In this document: positions 22,040 to 32,775 of the stretch, piece after piece
Layout of the letters: the number at the start of each line of letters is the position of its first letter
Position numbering within the stretch: the first letter of the stretch is position 1
Assembly: GCA_011316305.1 (NCBI GenBank)
Contig: SAUG01000046.1
Location: forward strand, 62,001 to 126,000
DNA length: 64,000 nucleotides
DNA from: Rusavskia elegans
Lineage: Eukaryota > Ascomycota > Lecanoromycetes > Teloschistales > Teloschistaceae
Direction: 5' to 3'
Translations under genes and position numbers: made by a program
Notes under the pieces: generated by a model
Told to the model about the DNA's origin: nothing
Databases searched by the model: none
What the model saw: only the letters and a program-made list of their open reading frames with translations

Positions 22040-22860
22040 TCACACCCTTCTGAAACACACCCCATAAACACTCTGGCCTTCCCTTCCCCCGAACTTGAAT
22101 TTGGGATACTCCACTCTCCCCTCAAATTCAAACCCGCCCTTACTCCCATCCCCATCCTTACCCTCAAACCACTCCCTCAACTCGGTCTCCGTCCAGTTAC
22201 AGCTCGTCATCAAAAACCTCCCACCCACCTTCACCATCCCGATAACTCGATCCCTATACCCCTCACACACCCTCCTCCCCAGCCCATCCGTCTCCTCATT
22301 CAACGATACCGCATCAAATGTCCCCTTATCAAGCACCACGTCAAATTCCCCCTCCGTCCACCCATTCTCAACCGTAGGTTCCCGCAGGATATCCCATTCC
22401 CGGAACCTGACATCTTCGTCCGTGTTATACCCCCTCTGCCTCGCGACCCGTGTCGCCAATTCGACGCTCGCGGGCGAGTAATCGATGCCGAGCATCTTGC
22501 CTGTGAAGCCGCCGGAGGAGCGGAGGAGGAATAGCATTTCGCCGTTTCCGGTGCCGAGGTCGAGGAATGCGGTGGTGGGCTTGGAGAGGGGTGGAGTGAG
22601 GGTGAGGAGGTAGGCGAGGGTGAGTGGGGAGGCGTTGGAGGTGGTGAACCAGGTTGTGCCGGTGTTAGCGGGGTTTTCGGTGTGGCTGGTGAGGTCGTTG
22701 GTGTAGGTTGTTTGCCAGCTGTTGAGGATTAGTCGGGTTGGAAGACTGGTGTGTGGCGTGACAATGGAACGGGAAGCGATGGAGGGAAGATGGGACGAGA
22801 GGCAGACTAGTCTTTGTTGCCGAGTTCGCTCGGGCCTAGGTTGGGAGGTGGAGGTGCCAT
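22040..22860 (-). CDS. efm4: Protein-lysine N-methyltransferase Efm4
   Basis: Two exons on the minus strand, 22860-22808 and 22718-22040, giving 243 residues. The N-terminus MAPPPPNLGPSELGNKDYWQ matches the family's PSELGTKxYWD pattern once the 89-bp intron is removed; its donor GTCTGC is weak but the join creates the conserved Tyr-Trp. The AdoMet-binding motif FLDLGTGNGEMLFLLR is at about residues 69-84, followed by MLGIDYSPASVELA and FDVVLDKGTFDAVSLNEE. Efm4 methylates a lysine of elongation factor eEF1A in yeast. A longer open frame runs upstream of the acceptor in the same phase but lacks the N-terminal motif. The call is firm on the motif set; substrate is by homology. Confidence 0.87.
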
Positions 22861-23279
22861 TGTGTTGAAGCGGAGGGTTCAATTCCTATGGATGATGGAG
22901 CATGGTGGGAGGACTGGTCTGGGTGTGGCTAGGGTTGGTCGTCATTGCTATCTCTTGACAGTGTCAGAGCTCGCTGATGTCGTTTTCTGAGAGATACCGA
23001 TGGCGATCTCGTGGTCGGTAGTAGATGAGAGGGACAGCATTTTCTGGTGTTGTGCATTGTGGATGGTGACGGTTGAATCTTGAAGTCTCCTCATATCTTC
23101 GACCGATATCTCCGAGATCGCAAGCCCCTGCTAGCGTCCCGCAAGCGACGCGCCAGTGCGCACACACAGAATTCCACGTTGTTCGAACTCCATGCATCCA
23201 CGAAATCTCAATCCACCAGCAGAGCTCTTTGAGGATAATCCGACAGCCATTACCTGATCGTTTCACTCACGCAGGCAAA
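22861..23279. other. Shared promoter of EFM4 and ribosomal protein eS12
   Basis: A 419-bp divergent region between two translation-related genes. No specific ribosomal-protein promoter element identified. Confidence 0.5.
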
Positions 23280-23947
23280 ATGGTAAGCGTTCCCCTTTCC
23301 TCCGCTTCCCCTTCGTCCCTCTTGTGATCCTATCGACGTTCAAACCCTGTATCTCATAAATTAATCAACAACCCTATAGTCGGACGGAGAAGAGCCCACC
23401 TCCCCCGTCCCTGCAGCCGAGAATGAAGATGTCGAAGTCCCCTCCGGCGGCGGGCCTCCCGGCCAAATGTCCATTCTTGAAGCACTGAAAGGCGTCCTTA
23501 AATTGGCTCTCATCCACGACGGTCTTGCGCGCGGCTTGCGTGAAGCTTCGAAAGCGCTGGATCGCCGCCAAGCACACATGTGCGTGCTGAACGAGAACTG
23601 TGAAGAGGAAGCCTACAAGAAGTTGGTGGTGGCATTGTGTGGGGAGCATGGGATTCCATTGATCAAGGTGCCGGATGGGAAGTTGTTGGGCGAATGGGCC
23701 GGATTGTGTAGGTCTTCCTCGTATTATATGCTGTCCTCAACTTGGGATTGGTCACCTGGCGTGAGATGATAGAGTGCAGAACGAGGAAATCGCATTACAT
23801 GATGCTAATCTTTATTCGATAGGTGTGCTCGATCGTGAAGGAAATGCTCGCAAAGTGGTCAACTGCTCATGCGTTGTGGTCCGCGACTGGGGTGAAGAGT
23901 CACAAGAACGTTCGATCCTCCTCAATTACTTCCAGACCGAGCAGTAG
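23280..23947 (+). CDS. rps12: 40S ribosomal protein eS12
   Basis: Three exons: 23280-23282, 23380-23707 and 23823-23947, giving 151 residues. The first coding exon is only the ATG; intron 1 begins directly after it (GTAAGC). Key motifs are [57 protein letters not shown] and, across intron 2, [20 protein letters not shown]. Length and order fit eS12, an L7Ae-related protein of the small subunit. The N-terminal 35 residues are acidic and Pro-rich, a usual fungal extension. Intron 2 (115 bp, donor GTAGGT) is defined by restoring the family motif. Very secure. Confidence 0.95.
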
Positions 23948-24422
23948 AACGGCGGTTGAGTCGTTGATACCCCAGAAGCCACGAGTGGAAGAATGCAAAT
24001 AGACAAAGTGAAAGGATTGAATCTCACTTGGAAGACGGTCCGATATGCCGCGCAGGACTTTGCATAGAGGACTAGCATCAGAAACCTGTACTTTTACAAT
24101 GGACAGATACCATGAGATGGTTGCCTCGAAGCATTAGGCCTCCGCAATAGCGATTTAGCCAGATCTAAAGCTCAGTTACCGTCTTTCATGCACAGATATG
24201 CTCCGCTGCTCGCTGAATCTGACGTCCTTCAGGAGTCTGAACAGACTTGAGAGCGGCCATCCCGCTTCTGAAAATATTTATTCCATCGTAGTCGGCAGTA
24301 ACCCAGCTAATGGCGTCCCTCTTGGTGTGCTGTCCGCACCGGGGCGTCTCTATTGACTTCGTTTCATGGCGTTGCGAAAACATAAATCATGGCAGATAAA
24401 GCAGTGGTTGGACTTCATAGTC
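23948..24422. other. Intergenic, convergent eS12 and Vid24-family genes
   Basis: 475 bp. A minus-strand frame at 24186-24383 has no motif. No RNA gene or repeat recognised. Confidence 0.5.
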
Positions 24423-26404
24423 TTATGTAAACTGGTACGCTGGGAATTGCCGCTTGCCCTCCGGCATCATCGACAGGTGCTGAAAGGGAGCACTTTGCGG
24501 GTCGTAGTATAAGCTCTCGATTCGTCCATCCGATCGTCTCATCGATACGTAATAAAAGCCACTGATCGTGAGCAGTGCATGGGCATCCAAAGGCTTGACA
24601 AAACACTTCTCTGTTGATGGATTAGTATTTATACAAACGAGATTCAACACCGTGACGAGGGTTCGGGCTCACCTTTCCATCTCATCAGTATGTACCTCTC
24701 TCGCAGCTGTTCCCTCATCCACCTTTTACTCAGCAATCCCCGCACCATTTCGTCATCTGTCAGCTTCTTGAAAGGTTCTAACATTCGCCAATATATCGAG
24801 TCGGTATTCTCATCGGTTTTGTAACTCTTCGTCTTCAAGGTAAACTTATTGAAGTCGATGATCTCTCCTTCGAGGAACGTGGTGATGCTGGATTTTTGGG
24901 TCACCGAGTTTTGATCGGGCACATTGAACGCCTCCATAGTGCCCGCCAACGTCATAGTCTCGTAGTCGATGCTGTGGATCCTGACTTGAACGGGCCAGCG
25001 CTCTTCAGAGGGCTTCGCAGACGATGATTGCACCAGAGATCGTTCAGCCGCGGAGTTCAAAGGTAGGGTACGAAACTGAGGAGAAGATTCATCAACGTTC
25101 TCGAAGAACGCTAGTGGGGCTCTATTCCTCGAATAGGTCCCAGACGATCGAGTGGCTGGATTGGACAACGTGTATGAGAAGCTATGCCGGTTCGTCGGTA
25201 GAGTCTGCGCTTGGCCGAGCTGTGGCAGATCGGTATGCCTGCTCCCCCGGGCATCTGATCGGTTGCGAACAAGATGAGAGGATCCATGAGTCGCGTGTTG
25301 AGAGCCGGAGAAAATACCTCCGATCTTCAACCAGGAGCTCTCAGCAGGCGGATCGATCATTGCAGTGTCCGAAATGAAATCGTCGTGGTTGGGATCAAGT
25401 AATTCCTCCCTGGCAAATGCACCTGCTGTAGCCGAAGATAAGCGATCTTCGGACGAATCGCAAAAGCGCAATCTCTCGAGGTACTTGATAGCATCCTCTA
25501 AGTTCCAGGTTGAGCCCTCTTGCCGGCGTTGAAGCTCCTCCTCTTCCTGCTGCCTATGAGTTCCGTTCATGATCCAATCGCGCCTTGCCTGGTCATGCAA
25601 TGTGCTCGACATGCTGGAAGGTGAATGGTCTCGCTGTCTGCCGCTCCTTGAGCCTAGTGCTGATCTTCTTCGTTGGTCTGAAGTGGAATATTGGTCACGA
25701 GAGGTGGTGCTCTCGAGACCAGAGCGCTCCCTCTCGAGAAGGTGATTCTGCATCACGCTCCTCGACCGTGCCGAGAGGTGGCTACTACGCACCGATTGTA
25801 GTAGAGCTGCGGTTCTGAGCGACTCGGGAGTTGTATGAGTTGGTGAAGCAGCACTTGCTCGGGCGCCGGACGTCGGAGAGTCTCGGTTGGATGATTCTAG
25901 GTGCCTTGCAAAGGAGACAAGAGCTCGCCTGTGATCGTCATAAAATTCGGCAGAGGACCTCGACATGGTCGGGAGGCCATGCTGATTCTCTGAGTCGCTC
26001 CTTCCATCTTGCGGCGCCCAGCCTTGATAGCCGGAACTGGACCTTTGAGTAAGGGATAAGGCACGATCTTGGAGTTCCCGCAGTTCCGAGGGACTATATC
26101 GCCTTTCATTCGAAGCGGTTCCTGTGTGCATCCTTCGTTGGCTTTCGCTTCCCCTATGCTGTGCAAGGCGGAATTCCCTCTCACGCCTGAGTTGCTCTCT
26201 GTAGAGTCGATCCATGTTGCTGCTGATATTGATGTCGCTTTGAGGGATTGGGGATCGTAAGAAGCTGACGTTGTCGTCATTCGCATCTTGTTCAGCTTGG
26301 GTCGTGGTCAGAGTGCTTGCCAGATCTGGGACAGGGCCGGCAAGGGCTTCGAGTTCCAGAAAAGGACTGGTAGAGGGGTCCGTGGGGGGAGTGGCCTGCT
26401 CCAT
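24423..26404 (-). CDS. Vid24/Gid4-family substrate receptor of the GID ubiquitin ligase
   Basis: Two exons on the minus strand, 26404-24673 and 24610-24423, giving 639 residues. The C-terminal 190 residues form the Vid24 beta-barrel: RWPVQVRIHSIDYETMTLAG, TMEAFNVPDQNS, SSITTFLEGEIIDFNKFTL, WRMLEPFKKLTDDEMVRGL, then across the intron RWKEKCFVKPLDAHALLTIS and YYDPQSAPFQHL. In yeast Gid4 this fold recognises N-terminal degrons, notably N-terminal Pro of gluconeogenic enzymes. The N-terminal 450 residues are Ser/Arg-rich and apparently disordered, with a Glu/Gln/Arg stretch (HRQQEEEELQRRQEGSTWNL). Yeast Gid4 is about 360 residues, so the extension is notable. I cannot tell Gid4 from Gid10 by eye. 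Confidence 0.87.
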
Positions 26405-27495
26405 TGATCAGCAAATTCGAAGTTCATCCAGCGACAGCCTCGGGGCATTCAGGAGCCGCTTACGGTCGCTGAGTTGGGCGGAGGCATAATGGCGAATGGC
26501 GTTGTTAATGCGGCGGTCTTCAGGGTCAAGGATGTGAATAATAAGCAGCCAGGACAGCCTCAGATATTGTTTGCAACCTTCAGTGTTCGCACGAGCACGG
26601 AGGCGTTCCTGGATTGTGGTCAGGTGGTTGCAAGACTATTCCGTAGTACCTCAGCTGTCACATGGAGGCAAGAACGTAAGTATGGAACCCTAATGCGGCA
26701 GAGACGATGAGGCTGGGCACTTTGACCCATAAGGCTGACAACTTCCGCATTTCTATCTTCGAACAAAGGTTTGTCACCTGATCGCTACTCTACTCTACCT
26801 ACTCGCACACAAGGGCAACGAGCGATCCCCAAAGCTACGCATATCCATGACAACTGCTTTGCCCGAGGCTTGGTTGTGAGTGGCCTCTGAGCGCGTATCG
26901 GATGAGTGAAACAAGCCAAGAGTCAGACCCAGCCCAGAGTCAGAGTCAGAGCCAGAGCCAGAGCCAGAGCCATGGACGGGGTGTTCGCCAAAGCAGACAC
27001 CGGTACTGGAGTACACATGCTCCAGCTCTGGATTTCCCCTCTTGGCCGGAAAGATACTCCAGAAGAGCGGTCACGAACAACGCTTGCGGAGAATCTGGAG
27101 AATCGTACAGGGGCTTGTAGATCAGCCGCCGGCACTTGAACGACTTCTGCATTGCTACATCATCAAGCGGACCCCCTTGGTGCCTGTCGGGCCTCTCAGA
27201 AGCGACCGTCTATCGTCAATCCAGGAGCTTGGTTTGCGCTGCCGTCTTTCCCACGCACCCAGCTTGCGTCGTCGAACCTTGCTTTGACCGGGTCCTCGGG
27301 TGATTGGAGCCTCTAATCTTTTGCTTCCGTAGCTTTTCCATAATTTCCTATCATTTGCCCCTTCTTCTCTGCTGTTGCTGTGCTATCGCGTTGTCTCCGT
27401 CTCCCCTTCCTCTCTCCTTTTCCTGTTGTTCGACCTCCTTATCAAGAGATTGTTCGTTCTACAGAAGCCCCTTCCCGCCACTGTCCGTACACGCC
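26405..27495. other. Long divergent intergenic region (Vid24 / dehydratase)
   Basis: About 1.1 kb with both promoters. It contains a hexanucleotide repeat near 26,935 and a pyrimidine-rich stretch at about 27,350-27,440 upstream of the dehydratase ATG, a usual pattern near fungal transcription starts. Overlapping frames on both strands around 26,800-27,150 come from the repeat and are not called. Confidence 0.5.
26935..26972. repeat. Hexanucleotide microsatellite (CAGAGT/CAGAGC)
   Basis: About six tandem copies of CAGAGY, changing from CAGAGT to CAGAGC midway. It lies in the divergent promoter region, outside called genes. Confidence 0.85.
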
Positions 27496-28738
27496 ATGGG
27501 CAAGATCAAGACCATCGAATATTTTCGCGTGCTGCCTCGTTGGCTTTTTGTTAAGATCACCGATGAACACGACAATTATGGCTGGGGCGAGGCAACGCTC
27601 GAGGGCCACAGTCAAGCTGTGGAAGGCTGTCTTGATGCCATGATACAGCGCTTTGTGGGCTATGAAGCAGAGTAGTGCACCCCTTCCGCTTTGCGCCGCC
27701 TAAGCTGCGCACCTGATTTTGCTGCACTTTTTCGTGGATATGGTGAATTGACAATCGCTTAGCAACATCGAATACCTCTGGCAAACGGCGCATCGGCATT
27801 CCTTCTACCGCGGTGGCCCGGTCCTCATGTCCGCTCTTGCTGGGATCGACATTGCGCTCTGGGATCTTCTCTCAAGACGGCTCAGTCTCCCATTGCACGT
27901 CCTCCTGGGTGGAGCAGTTCGCAACAAGATCAAAGTCTACAGTTGGATCGGCGGCGACAGACCTAGAGATGTCGAAGCGGCAGCAAAGGAACGATACGCA
28001 CAAGGCTTCCGCGCCATCAAGATGAATGCGACCGAGGACGTCGACTGGCTCGACAGCCCAAAGGCGCTGGAGACGAGCGTCGAAAGGTGCAAAATTGTGA
28101 AAGCTGTTGGACTGGACGTGGGACTGGACTTCCACGGCCGATTACACAAACCCATGGCCAAGCGGCTCGCCAAAGCACTGGAGCCGCATCACCCCCTTTT
28201 CATAGAAGAACCACTACTGTCAGAACACTACGAGGGCATCAAGCAGCTTTCGCAACTCACAACCATCCCCATTGCCCTCGGCGAACGGCTGTACTCGCGC
28301 TGGGACGTCAAGCGCTTCCTGCACGACACATCCATCGATATCCTCCAACCCGACATCTCTCATTGCGGCGGTATCAGCGAAATAAGACGGATCGCCAGTA
28401 TGGCTGAAGCCTACGATGTCGCGCTCGCACCCCATTGCCCCCTTGGTCCCATTGCCCTGGCGGCATGTATGCAGGTTGCGATGTGCACCCCCAATTTCGC
28501 TATCCAGGAAATGGGGCTGACGATACATTACAATACCGAAGCCGGCGCGTACGACATCAAGAATTATATCAAGGACCAGAGCGTTTGGGACGTGAAGGAG
28601 GGCTATGTGGAGGGATTAAAAGGGGTAGGCTTGGGGATCGAGGTTGATGAGGACGAGGTGAGGAAAGTTGCCAGGACTGCAAATGCGTGGGCTCCGAAAG
28701 GCTTTGTAGGGCCGGATGGAAGCATAAGAGAGTGGTAG
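27496..28738 (+). CDS. D-galactonate dehydratase-like enzyme (enolase superfamily)
   Basis: Two exons, 27496-27671 and 27763-28738, giving 383 residues. Family motifs run in order: GWGEATLEGHSQAVEG near 31-46, FYRGGPVLMSALAGIDIALW near 80, FRAIKMNATED near 155, metal ligands in LDFHGRLH, LFIEEPLL and ALGERLYSRW, then ILQPDISHCGGISEIRR and the catalytic-His region LAPHCPLGPIALAAC. This is the mandelate racemase/enolase superfamily, closest to DgoD, which dehydrates D-galactonate to 2-keto-3-deoxygalactonate. All acidic metal ligands and the His are present, so activity is likely. The intron donor GTAGTG is weak, but joining gives EADNIEYLWQ, the family sequence. No other sugar-acid gene is nearby. 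Related fungal sugar-acid dehydratases share the fold, so the exact substrate is inferred. Confidence 0.82.
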
Positions 28739-29145
28739 GCTGCAACTTTGGAATTCTTGCAAGCCTCCTCTTGCCTTTGCTTTCGGTTCATATTGCGCCC
28801 TGTAAAAACGTTGCTGACGGCATCCTGCACGCATTGCAACTATTGTACACCTGTGGATAACTTCTCGTAGATAGTCATTGCCTTCTCAGAAGTATAACCA
28901 TCGTTTGGAGGCCTGTAGCTACAAGCTGTCCTCCATATCGTATAACTCTTCGCTACCTGGGGGTATTAGAAAACATGAAGCAACTCAAATGATGCCGAGC
29001 GTGGAGGAGCTGTCCTCTTTCCTTGCCAGATATATATCTTCAGCATCTGCAGACCAAATTCCACCCCCTCGAGCAACAGTTCGAAAGAAATGTGCAACGA
29101 GATGATCGCCCTTTTCGTATCGACGCAGGATATCTCAATCTCTTC
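28739..29145. other. Intergenic, convergent dehydratase and Spp1 ends
   Basis: 407 bp. Nothing recognised. Confidence 0.5.
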
Positions 29146-31630
29146 CTAGTCCTTCGCCTCCAACCACCTAATCTTCGCCCGATCTCGCAACCCCTTTTCC
29201 TCCTCGTCCAACTTCCGCATGTCCTGCCTCACTTCATCTTTCGCAAATGCAATCTCCTGCTGCTGGATCTTGTACCATTGTTTATGTCGTTCGCAGCGCT
29301 TTTTCTGACATACGCCTTTGCCGATCTCGTCAGCATTGGCTTGTTGCGGCTCAATGTTGGAGGGGCCGGAGGCAGCGTCGTCTCCATTCGTGTACTGTTG
29401 GTCACCATCATGGTCCATCTCCTGGGCATTGTACAAGTGAGGTGCCAGCTCTCTCGGGATGTTCAATACTGTCGGCGCACCTAATCTTCGGTCTTTCAAT
29501 GCACTGACCCCTTCCGGCGAATTGCGCCAAATTTCGAACTCCTCATCGCTCCAGATGAGACGGACATCGAAACCGCAGATATCTTTGATATTAATCTCTT
29601 TCTTCTTCAACTGCTCGAGGACAGTTTTGGCTCGCTCCCGGACAAGGATGAGGAAGGTGTCGCGGTCATCAAGCATTCTCTTGCGCGAGCGGAGCTGGTC
29701 TTTCTTGGTCGTCAGCGTTTGAAGAAGGTCGGACTCGGCAGGGTTGTAGGGGATTTGGGAGTTGTAGGAGGAAGGAGCGTCTTCCATTGTGACATCGTCG
29801 GGTTCAGCATCCCTTGGTGGATTCAGTGGGCCATTGCCCAATTTGTGGAACTCGGAAACGTCCTTTACGTCGCTGACGAGAGCCTTGAGCTCAGCAGACT
29901 GGAGGGTACCACCACGGAGACGGCTGTGACTCTCTTCCCCATTGGCACCATCGCCCTCTTTTGTGACCGGCTGCGGGGTCGGTTCTGGCGCCTGGGCTTG
30001 CACATCATCCTCGGTGACGATCGTAGCATCAGCGAATGAGTTATTGGTCCTCCTTCCCTTCTTGGCAATAACACTAGTAGTGTCACTGCTCATGCCTTTT
30101 GTAATTTTTGCTCCGTCCTCTTTCTTCAACGCTTCCCGCTTCATGAATTCACATCCGTGTTCGTCACTACAGTACTTGGACTTTTTGGAGCCATTGATAC
30201 GTGCAGGACGTATGCAGCCTTCCAGGCGGCACATGCGCTTCCACAAAGTCTCACCTTTGCCTGCTTCGGAACAATTGGGACCTAAATTACGTCAGCGAAG
30301 TTTGATCACGGCGTCGGCGTCAGATTGTAGTTCGAATCGTACAGTAATATTTCTCGATGAGGTCCCCCTCTTTCTCTGTCATGTTGATGCACTTCCCATG
30401 AAACCAATCCTCACATGGTCCATCGCACGCGATCATCCATGTATGATTATCGGGTCCTCGACAGATACAGAAAACGCCATCCTCGTCTTCATCCTCGTCG
30501 TCGTTCACAACCGATGAACTTCGCTGAGGCGTTGCTGACCCTCGCTTGCGGCTTCTAGGCGCGGGTGTCTTACTTGCCCTGCTGGATGTTGGGGTTGCTC
30601 TAGCAGGTGATGATGTCTCAATGCTCTCAACAGTGTCGACCTTACGCTTCTTGGCCGCAGGTTTCAGAGCTGTAGCGGTGCCTTTCTTGGGAGCTGGGCG
30701 TTTACGACCAGAAGCTGGAGGTGGTTTAAGCATTGCGCTTTGATTAAAATCGTTTATTGGTGTAGCAACCGGTGAGCTTTGAGCCATCATGTCTGCCATG
30801 GGTATCACATAGGAATCACTTTCTTGCGTGGCTTCAGCTGGTGTCTGGTTCGAATGCTTTGGAAGTTGAAGTGACAAGGTAACATCAGGCGCTACATCTG
30901 TGGTCTCTGTCTTGACCTCGGCTTGCTGTGAGAGGATAGGTGGAAGATGCAACATTTGCGCTTCAGCAATAGGCGCCGGTGAGGGCTCTCTGATCTGCGA
31001 TGGCACTGGCACGTCACCCACGTGATCTTGAATTAAATGGTTGTCCATCAGGCCAGCAGCAGCAGCAGCAGTGATCCCTGGAAGTATTGGGGTAGGTGGA
31101 TCATCCTGTAGAAGGGGTTCGACAGTTTGTGCGGTTTCTGGAAGGTGTTGTTGGTCTGGCAGAGGGCGTCGAAGCGGAGGAAGCGAGTCTGCTGAAACTT
31201 CTGCTGCTTCTGAAGGTCTTCTTGCTCGGATCTCATTGCTTGTAGGATGGTGGTATTGTTCCAGACCAGGAGAAAAGGAAGGAGTTGTCGGAGCGGGCGC
31301 ATGCGATTGAAGTGGAGGGGAGATGCGGCTTGATGTAGGTCGTGAGTACGATCGCACAGTCGATGAGGCATAAGAGTTTAGATTCACAAAGCTACTTGGA
31401 TCAGTTGGTGACAGCAAAGGTACGCTGCTGGTGGCCGCATCTGCCAGGGTGTCGAGAGGCGACTTGATTGAATGCTGCTGTACGTTCGGAGATCCGGTCT
31501 TGACAGGAGGAGGTAAGTTCGTCGATTTGATCCTTCCATTCATATTGGACTTGTCTGTTGTAGCTTCTTGGTCAAGAGTTGGGTCAGCGGAGCTCGGAGC
31601 TGGGTTCAGCAGCGAGGAGAGATCGGCCAT
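29146..31630 (-). CDS. spp1: COMPASS subunit Spp1 (PHD finger, CFP1-like)
   Basis: Two exons on the minus strand, 31630-30343 and 30281-29146, giving 807 residues. The PHD finger is at about residues 386-433: VFCICRGPDNHTWMIACDGP, then CEDWFHGKCI and, across the intron, YYCPNC, giving the Cys4-His-Cys3 set. It is followed by MCRLEGCIRPARINGSKKSK and YCSDEHGCEFM, the second zinc-binding element typical of Spp1 and CFP1, and by CGFDVRLIWSDEEFEIWRN and a C-terminal CxKKRCERHKQW cluster. Spp1 is the Set1/COMPASS subunit that reads methylated H3K4. The first 380 residues are low-complexity with Ala and Pro runs and AT-hook-like basic patches (GRKRPAPKKG). I start at MADLSSLLNP; the open frame continues upstream without an ATG. 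Confidence 0.87.
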
Positions 31631-32239
31631 CGCGTCGTTGTGGGAAATGACGCGCGCGGTCAAGAAGGCAACTGAACCATGGACACCACCAATAGGCCTG
31701 ATAATTGCATGATGGCGAAGCGATTGCTGTCTGATGGATGTGTATGTCACAAATGGGAGAGCGCACAATTGGGTTGTTGTCGCTGGTTGAAGAAGTCGAT
31801 TCAATGATGGATGGCCCCCAAATTAACCCCGCCGTCCGAGAAAGTGATCGACTGCCAAGCCTTTGCTTTCCCGTGCCTGGGTTTGAGGCTGAAAAGGCCT
31901 AGATCGCCGCCATCCTTCTTTCATCTCTTTGCGCTGCCTGAAATATCTTCGATGCGCGTACAGCAATTGGCTCCTTGCGACACATCATTCCAGCGATTCG
32001 GCGATATGGTTGTCTGCAATCCCGATCGATACCCAAACCAGATGCTTCAACAGCGGCGATCTTTTGGTATCAAACACCCCTTTTGAGGAGTCAAAGCAGG
32101 GAAGCTGGTAGCTGGACAACAGGTCTATTACGCACTATTCTTGAGCCCTGTCCAGCAACGATCCCTTTCAGGATGTCCAGTCTTCCTGGAGAGAGCGCTG
32201 GCGTCGGCCTATGCAGGTTCTCGACTGCAGTGATGCCAC
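31631..32239. other. Intergenic upstream of Spp1
   Basis: About 610 bp. A plus-strand frame at 31811-32086 is Pro/Leu-rich with no motif. No feature called. Confidence 0.5.
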
Positions 32240-32775
32240 TCAGCTATGTCCCTCTGAGGCAGACATGTCCAACCTAGATAGCATTCCATCACCCACTGGG
32301 GGAGGCAGAAGGTCGCAGTGGCATACGTGGTAGCACATAGTCGCATACACCCGAGCCAACAACGGCTCATAGAAAAATCCCTCGGTATGGCCGCAGGTCA
32401 AAGAAGGTCCTCGACATTGGCAACCAGCAGCGTCACAGAGGGCTTCCCTGTTTTCCAGGATGTCAATAAGACCATATCGGTCACGATACTGAAGCTCCAC
32501 GCGGCCGCTTCTTTCTATCAACTGCGGTCGTAGGGTTTCTAGAACTGGCGGGAAAGGTGGGCCTGGCAATGGACCAGGACAAGATCCAGCCTTGCTGCTG
32601 GTCAGCAGATACGATATCCAGATGCGGGGTGATTTCCACTCACCCAAACGTCTTCACGCAGAGTCCTCGGTTCAATTAGCTTCTCGAAGAGAGGAGTGGC
32701 GGAAGATAATGACAATGACCAAAGAAGCATGAGTAAGAGCGCCCCCTTTCCTGCAAGGGAGGCTGTTACCTTCAT
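32240..32775 (-). CDS. Small secreted cysteine-rich protein, unknown function
   Basis: Two exons on the minus strand, 32775-32644 and 32590-32240, giving about 160 residues. Exon 1 starts MKVTASLAGKGALLLMLLWS followed by LSLSSATP, a textbook signal peptide with likely cleavage after the Ala/Thr-Pro region near residue 26. The intron is 53 bp with a strong GTGAGT donor; the acceptor after AAG is the one that keeps the Cys-rich frame in phase. The mature part has eight cysteines: one alone, then LCDAAGCQCRGPSLTCGH and MCYHVCHCDL. That spacing (C-x4-C-x-C-x6-C ... C-x3-C-x-C) with an even number suggests disulfide bonds. No membrane segment follows. I do not recognise a named family; candidates are an effector-like or cell-wall protein. 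The acceptor choice is the weak point. Confidence 0.6.

Noticed and set aside
23708..23822. Possible C/D-box snoRNA in intron 2 of the eS12 gene (TGAGATGATAG)
   Set aside because: The C box is imperfect and there is no convincing D box or terminal stem.
26795..27152. Ser/Gly- and Arg-Ala-repeat reading frames on both strands
   Set aside because: They are translations of the hexanucleotide microsatellite in several frames at once.
32591..32643. CAG acceptors for the intron of the secreted Cys-rich gene
   Set aside because: The CAG choices shift the frame out of the Cys-rich open frame; only the AAG acceptor keeps phase, so I kept it with lowered confidence.
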